NCBI GenBank assembly: GCA_963844885.1
Contig: CAWJQA010000015.1
Coordinates: 1-64,000, forward strand
Source of the DNA: DATMER01 sp963844885
Lineage (GTDB): Bacteria > Acidobacteriota > Thermoanaerobaculia > Multivoradales > UBA5704
DNA: 64,000 nucleotides
Direction of reading: 5' to 3'
Position numbers and translations under genes: made by a program. The notes below the pieces were generated by a model, which did no database searches, was not told the DNA's origin, and saw only the letters and a program-made list of their open reading frames with translations. Positions 8,133 to 16,574 of this stretch are shown here, one piece after another; the first letter of the stretch is position 1; each line of letters opens with the position of its first letter.

Positions 8133-9341
8133 CTACTCGTTCCGCAACGCCTCGATCGGATCGAGCAGAGCCGCGCGGCGGGCAGGGAGCACGCCCGAGA
8201 GCAGGCCGGTGAGGATGCTCACGCCCACGGCCAGGACCACGAAGAGCACCGGCGTGTGAATCGGCAGGCCGGGGACGGCCAGGCGGATCAGCGCCGAAAT
8301 CCCGAGGCCTACGGCCGTGCCGGCGAGGCCTCCCAGGCCGGCCAGGGCGGCGGCTTCGGTCAGGAAGAGGGCGTTGACCTGGCCGCGCGTCGCGCCGATC
8401 GCCCGCACCAGGCCGATCTCGGAGGTGCGCTCTCCGACCGAGATCCACATCATGGTCAGGATGCCGATCGCTCCCACCACCAGCGAGATCCCGCCGATCG
8501 CTCCCACCGCGAGCGTGACCACGTTCATCACGTTGTCGAACACCTCCAGCATGGCGGCCTGGGTGGTGACGGTGAAATCCTCCCGGCCGGCGTGGCGGCG
8601 GGTGAGGATGGCCTTGACGTCGTTCTCGATCCGCGCGGTCAGCCCGGCGTGCGGGTAGGAGACGTGGAGCTCGGTCAGCTCGGAGAGGTTGAACAGCTTC
8701 ATCGAGCTCGCCACCGGAATATAGGCGGCGTCGTCGATGTCGAAGCCGAGGAACTGGCCCTTGGACGCCATGATGCCGATCACCCGGAAGCGGGTCCCGG
8801 CGATGCGCACGAACTGGCCGAGGGCGTTGCCGTCCCCGAACAGCTCGCGCTTGAGCGTCGGTCCCAGCACCGCCACCTGGTAGCCGCGGTGCGGGTCCCC
8901 CTCCGGCCAGAACGCTCCCTGGCGCAGGTCGAATTTCCACGCCCGCGGGATGTTCGGCGTCACGCCGTAGATGAACACGCTCCGGCCGTGGCCGTTCGCC
9001 TCCACCCGGGCGCTGCCGTAGGCGGCGGGCACGACGTCTTCGACTCCGGGGATGCGCTGGAGGGCCATGGCGTCGTCCAGGGTCAGCTTGTGCGTGGTGC
9101 CGCCGAGGACACCCGGAATCCCTGTCGTTTCGGACTTTCCCGGGTTGATGCTCAGGATGTTCGTGCCGAACTGGCTGAACTGCTTGACGATGTAGAGCCG
9201 CGTCCCTTCGCCGATCGAGGTCAGCAGGATCACCGAGGTCACGCCGATGGCGATCCCCAGCATGGACAGCGCGGTGCGCAGCCGGTGACCGGTCAGCGAC
9301 CCCACGGCCAGGCGGATCATTTCGGGCCGGAGCACGGTCAT
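8133..9341 (-). CDS. MacB-like ABC transporter permease (distal)
   Basis: The product is 402 aa. An N-terminal transmembrane helix (about 20-42) precedes a large periplasmic MacB-PCD domain (about 45-270), then three C-terminal FtsX-type helices (about 280-400). The typical coupling sequence SVGERTSEIGLVRAIGATR is present, and it ends LPARRAALLDPIEALRNE as MacB/LolC-class permeases do. There is no ATPase domain; it should work with the ATPase at 10563-11279. It is the last gene of a four-gene operon, 16 bp after the sister permease, with GAGGGGA before the ATG. Likely substrates of this class are antibiotics, peptides or lipoproteins; the sequence does not say which. Confidence 0.92.
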   Translation of the reverse strand: MTVLRPEMIRLAVGSLTGHRLRTALSMLGIAIGVTSVILLTSIGEGTRLYIVKQFSQFGTNILSINPGKSETTGIPGVLGGTTHKLTLDDAMALQRIPGVEDVVPAAYGSARVEANGHGRSVFIYGVTPNIPRAWKFDLRQGAFWPEGDPHRGYQVAVLGPTLKRELFGDGNALGQFVRIAGTRFRVIGIMASKGQFLGFDIDDAAYIPVASSMKLFNLSELTELHVSYPHAGLTARIENDVKAILTRRHAGREDFTVTTQAAMLEVFDNVMNVVTLAVGAIGGISLVVGAIGILTMMWISVGERTSEIGLVRAIGATRGQVNALFLTEAAALAGLGGLAGTAVGLGISALIRLAVPGLPIHTPVLFVVLAVGVSILTGLLSGVLPARRAALLDPIEALRNE

Positions 9342-9357
9342 CGCTTCCCCTCGATCC

Positions 9358-10566
9358 TCACTTTCCCGCCAGGGCGGCGACCGGGTCGAGCCGCGCCGCG
9401 CGCCGCGCCGGCAGCAGGCCGAAGACGATGCCGGTGCCGAGGGAGAGTACCAGCGCGGCCACCACCGCCCAGGTCGGCGGGCTCGCGGGGAGCGCCGGAA
9501 AAACCTTGACGAGGACGCGCACGGCCAGCCATCCGAAGGCGAGTCCCAGGAGGCCGCCGGACAGCGACAGCAGCGCCGCTTCGGTCAGGAACACGGAGAG
9601 GATCTGCCGCCGTTCCACGCCCACGGCGCGCAGCAGCCCGACCTCCTTCGTGCGCTCCGAGACCGAGACCAGCATCACGTTCATGATGCCGATCCCCGCC
9701 ACGGTCAGCGAGATGGCGGCGATCGCGCCGAGCGCCATGGTGAGCGCGCCGAGGATCTGGGAGAAGGTGGCGATCAGCGCGTCCTGGGTGAGGACCGTGA
9801 TGTCTTCCTCTCCATCGTGGCGCTCTTTGACCACCTGGACGACCCGTGCCTTGGCCGTGTCCAGGTCGGTGGTGCTCCTCACCTCGACCATGATCCGGAA
9901 GAGCGAATGCCGGTCGAAGATCCGCATGGAGGTCGCCACCGGCACGGCCACGAGGTCGTCGATGTTGATCCCGAGCTGGGTGCCGCGGTTGGCGAAAACG
10001 CCGATCACCCGCATGCGCCAGCTCCCGATGCGGACCACCTGGCCCACCGGCTCCTCGCCGGCGGGGAAGAGCTCGCGGGCGACCCCGGCGCCGAGCACGA
10101 CCACGGGCCGGCCGCGCCCGGACTCGTCCGGCGGCAGGAACTCGCCCTTACCGAGATGGAGCTTGCGCAGCTCCAGGAACTCCCGGTTCGTCCCGGCCAC
10201 CGCCACGTTGCGGCGCCGCCCGCCGTGCGCCACGGCTTCCGTGCCCATGACGAGCGGCGACAGCCGGACCACCCCGGGGACCCGGCGCCGGATCGCTTCG
10301 GCGTCGTCCAGGGTGAGGTCGTTCGGTACGCCAGGAACGGTCCCCGCGAAGCCCGAGGTCTCGGTCTTTCCGGGCAGCACGATGAGCAGGTTCGAGCCGA
10401 TGCTCGCGAACTGGCCCGTGACGTAGCGCCGCGCCCCTTCGCCGAGCGCCGTCAGAAGCACGACCGAGGCCACGCCGATCACCATCCCGACCAGGGACAG
10501 GCTCGTCCGCAGCCGCTTGCCGAGCAGCGAGCCGACCGCGAAGCGGAAGAGGTCGGCGCCCGTCAT
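9358..10566 (-). CDS. MacB-like ABC transporter permease (proximal)
   Basis: The product is 402 aa with the same layout as its neighbour: one N-terminal helix, a periplasmic MacB-PCD domain and three C-terminal FtsX helices. It carries SVSERTKEVGLLRAVGVERR and ends LPARRAARLDPVAALAGK. Its start codon overlaps the stop of the ATPase gene by four bases (ATGA), showing translational coupling. Two non-identical permeases with one ATPase suggest a heterodimeric MacB-type complex in the inner membrane, rather than the usual fused homodimer. Confidence 0.92.
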   Translation of the reverse strand: MTGADLFRFAVGSLLGKRLRTSLSLVGMVIGVASVVLLTALGEGARRYVTGQFASIGSNLLIVLPGKTETSGFAGTVPGVPNDLTLDDAEAIRRRVPGVVRLSPLVMGTEAVAHGGRRRNVAVAGTNREFLELRKLHLGKGEFLPPDESGRGRPVVVLGAGVARELFPAGEEPVGQVVRIGSWRMRVIGVFANRGTQLGINIDDLVAVPVATSMRIFDRHSLFRIMVEVRSTTDLDTAKARVVQVVKERHDGEEDITVLTQDALIATFSQILGALTMALGAIAAISLTVAGIGIMNVMLVSVSERTKEVGLLRAVGVERRQILSVFLTEAALLSLSGGLLGLAFGWLAVRVLVKVFPALPASPPTWAVVAALVLSLGTGIVFGLLPARRAARLDPVAALAGK

Positions 10567-11279
10567 GCCGTCGCCTCGAACAGGTCGGCGATGCCGGACA
10601 CTTCCGAGCCCTTCACCCGCCGCACGACGCGGCCGTCGACCAGCACGATGATGCGGTCGGCGCGGCGGGCGACGTTCGGGTCGTGGGTGACGACGATCAG
10701 GGTGAGTCCCTCGCCGTTGAGGCGGTCCAGGAGGTCGAGGATCTGCCGGCCCGACGCGGTGTCCAGGTTGCCGGTGGGCTCGTCGGCGAGAAGCACGCGC
10801 GGTCCCATGACCGTGGCGCGGGCGAGCGCGACTCGCTGGCGCTCGCCGCCGGACAGCTCGTTGGGACGGTGGGCGCTGCGCTCCGCCAGTCCCACCGAGG
10901 CCAGCGCTTCCGACGTCCGGCGGCGGCGCTCGCTCCGCGGCACCCCGGCGAAGACCATCGGCAGCTCGACGTTCTCGGCCGCGGTCAGGCGGGGCACCAG
11001 GTGGAACGACTGGAACACGAAGCCGATCAGGTTGCGGCGGATGTCCGTCAGCTCGTCGTCGGCGAGCTTGCCGACCTCGCGGCCGTCGAGCCAGTAGGTG
11101 CCGGAGTCGGGCCGGTCCAGGCAGCCGAGGACGTTCAGGAGGGTGGACTTGCCGGAGCCCGAAGGTCCCATGATCGCCACGTGCTCGCCGGCCTCGATGT
11201 GCTCGGTGATGTCCACCAGCGCGTGGACGGGCTCCTGGCCGAGCAGATAGGTCCGGGAGACCCCTTCGAGGCGGATCAT
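10563..11279 (-). CDS. ABC transporter ATPase, LolD/MacB type
   Basis: The product is 238 aa, the usual length of the family. Walker A is GPSGSGKST (38-46), the Q-loop region FVFQSFHLVP, the signature LSGGERQRVALA, Walker B with D-loop VLLADEPTGNLD, and the switch histidine is in VVTHD. It would power the two permeases downstream, with which it is translationally coupled. It follows the membrane fusion gene by 2 bp. No outer-membrane TolC-like partner lies in the window. Confidence 0.95.
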   Translation of the reverse strand: MIRLEGVSRTYLLGQEPVHALVDITEHIEAGEHVAIMGPSGSGKSTLLNVLGCLDRPDSGTYWLDGREVGKLADDELTDIRRNLIGFVFQSFHLVPRLTAAENVELPMVFAGVPRSERRRRTSEALASVGLAERSAHRPNELSGGERQRVALARATVMGPRVLLADEPTGNLDTASGRQILDLLDRLNGEGLTLIVVTHDPNVARRADRIIVLVDGRVVRRVKGSEVSGIADLFEATA

Positions 11280-11281
11280 GG

Positions 11282-12457
11282 CTACCCCGGAGGATGCGAG
11301 GCGACGGTGACCTCGGCGCCGGCTTTGATCTCGGGCCGGTCGAGGGAGACGACCACGACCTCGCCCGGCGACAGCCCTTCGACCACTTCCGTCCAGTCCC
11401 AGTTCCGCAGGCCGGTGCGGACCTTGCGCTCCTCCAGCCGGCCGGTCTTCCCGTCCTTTTGGACCACCAGCAGCTTGCCGCCTTCGAGCAGGGCGGGGGT
11501 GGGCACGCGCAGCACGTCCGGCCGGACCTCGAGGACCACCTCCACGTCCGCCGACGTGCCGGGCAGCAGCCTCACCGCATTCGGATCGTCCAGGGAGACC
11601 TCGATCTCCACCGTCCGGTTCTGCTCCTCGACGTCGAGCACGAACGGGGCGACGCGGAGCACGTGGCCGGCGAAGGAACGGCCGGGGAAGGCGTCTATGG
11701 TGACCCGTACCGGCTGGCCCGCATGGATGCGCGCGGAGTCGACCTCGTCCATGGGCGCGCTGACGTAGATCGAATCCGGATCGAGGACGTCCATCACCGG
11801 CGGGATCGGCATGCCGGGCGGCGACGGGGTGGTCCACTCGCCGACCTCCACGGAGAGATCGCCCACGATGCCGTCGAACGGCGCGCGGATGACCGACTGC
11901 AGGACCCGCTGCGAGCTCAAGTCGACGCCGGCCCGCGCCTGCTCCACGGCGGCGCGCGCGGAGCGGCAGGAGGCCTCGGCGGTCGCGGTGGCGGTCTGGG
12001 CCGCGTCGAGGGCGTCGGTCGAGACGATGCCCTCCTGGGCCAGGTGCGAGAGGCGGGCGAGCTCGCGCCGCGATCGTTCGACGGCCAGGCAGGCCTCCTC
12101 GCGCTGAGCCTCCACGGCCTGAAGCTCGCGGCGGGAGAGCGTGACCTGGGCCTCGTTGAGGCTGGCGTCGAGGCGCATGAGGATCTCTCCGGCCTTGACC
12201 TTCTCGCCCTCGCGATGCGTGATCGAGAGGATCCGGCCGCCGACCTCGGGCGCGAGCTGGGCGCGGCGCCGCGCCTTGACCGTGCCGGCGCGGGTGTTGG
12301 TCACCGTCTCCTCGACCTGGCCGCGGGCCGCCGGCCGGGCTTGGACCTCGATCGGCTTGGGCTTGAGGACGGTCGCGCGCAAGACCAGGACCGCCGCCAC
12401 GAGGGCTGCAAGGACCAGGAACCGGATCAGCCACCGCCGCCACCGCATCGTGCGCAT
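11282..12457 (-). CDS. Periplasmic membrane fusion protein, HlyD/MacA family
   Basis: The product is 391 aa. It has one N-terminal membrane anchor (about 5-30), a biotinyl-lipoyl half-domain (GGRILSITHREGEKVKAGE), a long coiled-coil hairpin rich in Ala, Glu and Arg (about 90-180), the second lipoyl half (VIRAPFDGIVGDLSVEVGEW) and beta-barrel domains (VRVTIDAFPGRSF, then LPGTSADVEVVLEV). It should bridge the MacB-like permeases to an outer-membrane channel. It is first in the four-gene export operon. An in-frame ATG at 12490 would add 11 residues; 12457 directly precedes the basic membrane anchor. Confidence 0.9.
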   Translation of the reverse strand: MRTMRWRRWLIRFLVLAALVAAVLVLRATVLKPKPIEVQARPAARGQVEETVTNTRAGTVKARRRAQLAPEVGGRILSITHREGEKVKAGEILMRLDASLNEAQVTLSRRELQAVEAQREEACLAVERSRRELARLSHLAQEGIVSTDALDAAQTATATAEASCRSARAAVEQARAGVDLSSQRVLQSVIRAPFDGIVGDLSVEVGEWTTPSPPGMPIPPVMDVLDPDSIYVSAPMDEVDSARIHAGQPVRVTIDAFPGRSFAGHVLRVAPFVLDVEEQNRTVEIEVSLDDPNAVRLLPGTSADVEVVLEVRPDVLRVPTPALLEGGKLLVVQKDGKTGRLEERKVRTGLRNWDWTEVVEGLSPGEVVVVSLDRPEIKAGAEVTVASHPPG

Positions 12458-12511
12458 CGCGTCGCGGACTGTATCACCGCCCCGCCGCACCCCGGCTACC
12501 CCCGGGGGTGG

Positions 12512-12540
12512 TTGACACGCTTTCCGCCGCTGACCATCAT
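12512..12540 (+). promoter_or_regulatory. Possible promoter of the Usp gene
   Basis: TTGACA (12512-12517), a 17-bp spacer and CATCAT (12535-12540). The -35 is perfect, the -10 is weak. It lies 27 bp before the start codon. Confidence 0.35.
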
Positions 12541-12566
12541 GGGCTCAAGCGAGAGGGAGGCGACCC

Positions 12567-13001
12567 ATGTTCCGCAACATCCTTGTTCCCGTCGATTTCA
12601 CCCTGAAGAACGAGGCGGCGCTCAACACCGCCATCGATCTGGCTCGCGCTGCCTCGGGTGGGACGGACCCGGCCCGGGTCACGCTGCTGCACGTCATCGA
12701 GACCATCGAGCACGTCGAGTTCGAGGAGATGGAGAGTTTCTACCGCGGCCTCGAAACCCGGGCTACGGCCAAGCTCTTCGGCATGGAGGAGCGCTTCAAG
12801 ACCGCCGGCATCCCGGTCTACCACGAGATCCTCTACGGCAAGCGGGCGGAGGCGATCGTCAACCACGCCGAGGAGAGAGGGATGGATCTCATCGTCCTCT
12901 CCTCGCACAAGGTGGACCGCGACCACCCGGCGCTCAGCGTCGGCGCGATCAGCTACCGCATCGCCATCGTGGCGCGGTGCCCCGTCCTGCTGGTCAAGTA
13001 G
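12567..13001 (+). CDS. Universal stress protein, single UspA domain
   Basis: The product is 144 aa, the standard size. It starts with the typical first strand FRNILVPVDF and ends with IVARCPVLLVK. The nucleotide-binding loop after VLSS is HKVDRDHPALSVGAISYRI, lacking the Gly-rich G-2x-G-9x-G-S/T of ATP-binding Usps, so it may not bind ATP in the usual way. GGGAGG precedes the ATG. It stands alone between the divergent export operon and the beta-propeller cluster. Its role (stress resilience under redox or energy limitation) is known only at family level. Confidence 0.92.
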   Translation: MFRNILVPVDFTLKNEAALNTAIDLARAASGGTDPARVTLLHVIETIEHVEFEEMESFYRGLETRATAKLFGMEERFKTAGIPVYHEILYGKRAEAIVNHAEERGMDLIVLSSHKVDRDHPALSVGAISYRIAIVARCPVLLVK

Positions 13002-13083
13002 CGGCAGGTCGAGTGAGCTCCGGCCTGTTTCATGGTATCGTCAGCCACTACAACGACAGGCTGTCCGCGAGGAGGCTGGGACC

Positions 13084-14922
13084 ATGGCAATATCGCCGAT
13101 ACCGCCGCCGTCAGGTGATACGGGTCCGAAGTCGAACTGGTGGATGTACCACGGCGATCCCGGCCACACCGGGTTCGTCGCTTCGGGGAGCAGCATCGCG
13201 ACGGGCAACGTGGCCCAGCTCCAGTTGCTGCACCAGCTCCAACTGGGCGGGCCGGTCGTTTCGGTCCCGGCGATCGTCGACGGCTTCGTCTTCGTCGGCC
13301 TCGCCAACAGCCACGAGGCCGAGGATTCCAACGGCGGCGCCCTGTTCAAGATCGACGTCGCGACCGGCGCCGTCGTGGCGAAGTTCCTTTGGAACCTCGG
13401 CAGCGATCTGCCGGACGGTCATGGCTTCACCGGCATGGGATGCACGCCGGCCGTCGTGAACGACCGCGTCTACTTCAGCGCCTTCAACGGCAAGGTCTAC
13501 TGCCTGAGCGCCAGCGATCTGTCCCTGGTCTGGGTGCTCGACCTGCGGCATCAGGATCTCTCGAAGAACCAGCCGGTCACCAACATCTTCGCCACGACGG
13601 AGGACAAGAAGTGGCCGTCCGGCAAGCAGACCTACTCGCCGGCCGCCGGCTGGTCGTCTCCGGTGTTTTCCGGCGGCGCCGACGGCAAGATCTACGTCGG
13701 CATCGGCGAAGGCGAGAACCCCTACCTGTACAGCTTCATCTTCGCCATCGACGCCGCGACCGGCCGGGTCGCCTGGGTGTACTGCACCTGCCGATTCGAG
13801 AAGGGGCGCGATAACCTTCCAAACGAATTGCCGAAGGCGGCGGTTTACCCGGTCACCGATCCTCCGGGCTTCACCGTCTTCGACGGCGAGCCGATCGTCC
13901 GCGGCTGCTCGCCGTGGTCGTCGATCGCCTACGACGATCAGCTCGACCGGATCTTCGTCGGCACGGGCAACGCCGTGCCCGACGGCGCTCTTCCGAGCTC
14001 CGGCTATTCGAACGGGGTCCTCTCGCTCGCCGCCGCGGACGGCGTTTTCGCCGGCTTCTTCCAGGTGCCTCCGGCCAGCAACTACCGGCCGTCCGACAAC
14101 GACATCGACGTCGGTGCGTCGCCCACGATTTTCCGCCGCGCCGGGGTCGACAACCAGTGGCCGGGCACGAATCCGACGACCGACCTGACGATCCTCGGCT
14201 TCGGCTGCAAGAACGGCTCGTATTTCCTGCTCAACGCGGCGAGCATGCAGCTCATCAGTTGGCGGCAGCTCCTGCCTTATTACAACAACGGGCTCCAGAT
14301 CCCGACCGTCGATCCGCACCAGGGAAATACCCAGGAGGCGAGCGACGCGCCGGGCGTCCATGCGCCGCTCAATCCGCAGGTCACCAATGCGGAGTCGAAC
14401 TCGACGCTGGGCGAGTGCTACCACGGCACCTACAGTTGCGCCGCGATCTCTCCCGGCTCGGGTCCGGGCCAGGCGCGGCTGTTCATCGGCATGGGCGGCG
14501 CCGACTACAACTTCGTCGCCTCGGGCATCGATTACCAGTCGACACCGTTCATGCGCGCCATCGATTGGAACACGATGGCCGACGTCTGGCCGTTCGACGG
14601 CAACGATCCGCTGCGCTACGCCAAGGCGATGCCGCCGATGTACACCAACGCCGGAGAGTGCGGCCTGAGCTCGCCCGCGGTGGTCAACGACGTCGTCTTC
14701 TGCACGACTTCAAAAGTGACGATCTACGCCTTCGATACCAAGGACGGTACATGCCTGTGGTCGTTCGACCTCGGCGCCCAGACCGAGGGGTACACCGGCG
14801 GCTATGGCTTCAGCATGGGGCCGGCCGTGTGGGGCGATTATGTTGTCGCGGGCGCGCTCGTCATGGGGCTCGACGGCGGCACTCTCGCGATTTTTGGATT
14901 CAAGAACCAGACGGGAGGGTAG
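13084..14922 (+). CDS. PQQ-type beta-propeller protein A
   Basis: The product is 612 aa. Repeated blade motifs carry the PQQ/WD signature, for example PAIVDGFVFVGLAN, then GCTPAVVNDRVYFSAFNGKV, FAIDAATGRVAWVY and FDTKDGTCLWSFDL. It resembles the propeller of quinoprotein dehydrogenases, but no signal peptide is visible at the chosen start, where AGGAGG sits upstream. It is a paralog of the product of 16575-18263 and shares MYHGDPGHTG / MHHGDPEHTG and GEGENP segments. It opens a co-directional cluster with a c-type cytochrome and two small cytochrome-like proteins. Substrate and true PQQ binding are unknown; a structural propeller is the alternative. Confidence 0.82.
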   Translation: MAISPIPPPSGDTGPKSNWWMYHGDPGHTGFVASGSSIATGNVAQLQLLHQLQLGGPVVSVPAIVDGFVFVGLANSHEAEDSNGGALFKIDVATGAVVAKFLWNLGSDLPDGHGFTGMGCTPAVVNDRVYFSAFNGKVYCLSASDLSLVWVLDLRHQDLSKNQPVTNIFATTEDKKWPSGKQTYSPAAGWSSPVFSGGADGKIYVGIGEGENPYLYSFIFAIDAATGRVAWVYCTCRFEKGRDNLPNELPKAAVYPVTDPPGFTVFDGEPIVRGCSPWSSIAYDDQLDRIFVGTGNAVPDGALPSSGYSNGVLSLAAADGVFAGFFQVPPASNYRPSDNDIDVGASPTIFRRAGVDNQWPGTNPTTDLTILGFGCKNGSYFLLNAASMQLISWRQLLPYYNNGLQIPTVDPHQGNTQEASDAPGVHAPLNPQVTNAESNSTLGECYHGTYSCAAISPGSGPGQARLFIGMGGADYNFVASGIDYQSTPFMRAIDWNTMADVWPFDGNDPLRYAKAMPPMYTNAGECGLSSPAVVNDVVFCTTSKVTIYAFDTKDGTCLWSFDLGAQTEGYTGGYGFSMGPAVWGDYVVAGALVMGLDGGTLAIFGFKNQTGG

Positions 14923-14928
14923 AGAGCC

Positions 14929-15159
14929 ATGGCGACAACCGTCTCTTTCGCGAACGACCTCGCGCCGCTCCTCAAACAGTTCCGGGGGCAGATGATCTGG
15001 CGCTTCGACCTCACCTCTTATGACGACGTCGTGGCCAATCACGCCGCGATTTACGGCCGCATCAAGAACAAGGGAATGCCGCCGCCGCCGTTCCAGCCGT
15101 TCTCCGACCAGCAGATCGCCATGTTCGGCGCCTGGATCGATCAGGGTTTCCCACGCTAA
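14929..15159 (+). CDS. Small haem-less cytochrome-like protein A
   Basis: The product is 76 aa. It opens FANDLAPLLKQFRG and closes MPPPPFQPFSDQQIAMFGAW, matching the start and end of PSD-type cytochrome c domains (ADI-P-F ... QIA-F--W-D-G-P). Where the haem motif CXXCH should be there is RGQMIWRFDLTSYDDV, with no Cys or His pair. It has no signal peptide. It lies 6 bp after propeller protein A and 13 bp before the cytochrome gene. A second copy of the family is at 20080-20397. It may be a non-haem partner or assembly subunit; the function is unknown. Confidence 0.72.
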   Translation: MATTVSFANDLAPLLKQFRGQMIWRFDLTSYDDVVANHAAIYGRIKNKGMPPPPFQPFSDQQIAMFGAWIDQGFPR

Positions 15160-15172
15160 GGAGGGATTGTCC

Positions 15173-16564
15173 ATGGTCCACTTGAAAAGATCCCATGCCT
15201 GGCTCGCATTCCTGGGAGTCGGCGCCGTCCTGTGGCTGGCGCTGGCCCAGGCTCCAGCCTCCCCTCCAGCCCCGCCCTCCCCGCCAGTCCCGCCGCCTCC
15301 GAGCTTCAGCGGCAACATCCCGCTCGACGTGACCATCCCGTCGGGAGTGACCACGCCCGAGCAGGCGCGGCCGTTCTTCGATACCTTTTCGTGGCAGTCT
15401 TTCGTCGCCCTCAACTGGCCCGCGGCGGCGGCCCCGCGCGGTACTCCGAATCAGCCGAACACGCCTTCGGTCTTTCTCAACGCCGCCTCCGGCGGCCAGC
15501 CGGTGGTCTGGGGCACCTACAAGGAAGAATTCGAGCTGTTCGACCAGGGCAGCAACCGGCCGACCGCCTGGGATTCCTCCACGATTCCGGTCAACCCCTG
15601 CGGCGACACGCCGGTCGCTCCCGGGCAGAAGGTGTTCGTCCGCTACAGCAAGGGGGACAGCGTCGTCGAGATCGGCAACCAGGCCTTCTCCTACCCCCTG
15701 ATCGATCAGAAGCTCAACTACGCGGTCTACGAGGTCCGGTTCAACGAGAGCCAGTACAATTTCGTCCGCGGCGCCGACGCCGACTCCACCTCCTGGCTCT
15801 ACCTGGTGAAGAACCTGGCGGCCAAGGAGCCGCTCCAGATGCCGGCGAGCAGCCCGCCCTCCACCCAGGGCGCCATGATGCTCAAGGCCGCCTGGAAGAT
15901 TCTCGTTCCGGGCGTCGACGACGCGAGCCGCTTCTACTCCGTGAGCTCGCTGGTTTTCAACCCGCTGACCAACAAGTGCGAAACGCAGCAGGTAGGCCTC
16001 ATCGGTTTCCACATCGCCCAGAAGCTCAAGGGCTTCCCGCAGTGGATCTGGAGCACCTTCGAACAGGTGGACAACGTGCCGCCCGCGTCGGGTTCCCCGG
16101 CGGGTCAATCCGGCCACGGCTACTCGTTCAACAACGGCACGAACGATCCGGCGACCATCGGCGGCTACGCGAACCGGCCGCCCAACATGGCGCCGCAACT
16201 CCAGCCGGTCGCCGACCGCAAGCCGGTCCAGGTCACGCGCTTCAACCCGATCCCGGACAGCACCGCGGCGCTCAATACGACGTGGCAGCAATCTCTCAAG
16301 GGGACCGTCTGGCAGTACTATCAGCTCGTCATGACGCAGTGGCCCTCCAACCCGACCGTCTTCAAGACCCGGGAGGCCGGCGGCATCTACCCGCAGGACT
16401 CCGGCGGCGCCTTCCCGGCCAACGGGGTGACCAACTCGGTGATGGAGACCTACTTCCAATCGCAGAGCGACGCGGCCGGAGCCGGCGGCAACAGTTGCAT
16501 GAGCTGCCACTATCAGGCGGACCAGGCGGATTACAGTTGGTCTCTGTTGCGCGGCGCTCATTGA
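15173..16564 (+). CDS. Exported cytochrome c family protein with one C-terminal haem motif
   Basis: The product is 463 aa. The N-terminal hydrophobic segment (about 10-27, WLAFLGVGAVLWLALA) is a signal peptide or anchor followed by a proline-rich linker. The body has no motif I recognise. Near the C-terminus is CMSCH (442-446), one haem-c attachment site, and a downstream Met is not obvious. AAGGAGG lies 8 bases before the ATG. It sits in the middle of the propeller cluster and is the only clear electron carrier there, so it is the natural acceptor if the propellers are dehydrogenases. Confidence 0.8.
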   Translation: MVHLKRSHAWLAFLGVGAVLWLALAQAPASPPAPPSPPVPPPPSFSGNIPLDVTIPSGVTTPEQARPFFDTFSWQSFVALNWPAAAAPRGTPNQPNTPSVFLNAASGGQPVVWGTYKEEFELFDQGSNRPTAWDSSTIPVNPCGDTPVAPGQKVFVRYSKGDSVVEIGNQAFSYPLIDQKLNYAVYEVRFNESQYNFVRGADADSTSWLYLVKNLAAKEPLQMPASSPPSTQGAMMLKAAWKILVPGVDDASRFYSVSSLVFNPLTNKCETQQVGLIGFHIAQKLKGFPQWIWSTFEQVDNVPPASGSPAGQSGHGYSFNNGTNDPATIGGYANRPPNMAPQLQPVADRKPVQVTRFNPIPDSTAALNTTWQQSLKGTVWQYYQLVMTQWPSNPTVFKTREAGGIYPQDSGGAFPANGVTNSVMETYFQSQSDAAGAGGNSCMSCHYQADQADYSWSLLRGAH

Positions 16565-16574
16565 GGAGGAAGAG

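Noticed and set aside
12567..13001. Usp gene as part of the propeller operon
   Set aside because: 82 bp separate it from the next start, with a new ribosome site; co-transcription is possible but not shown.
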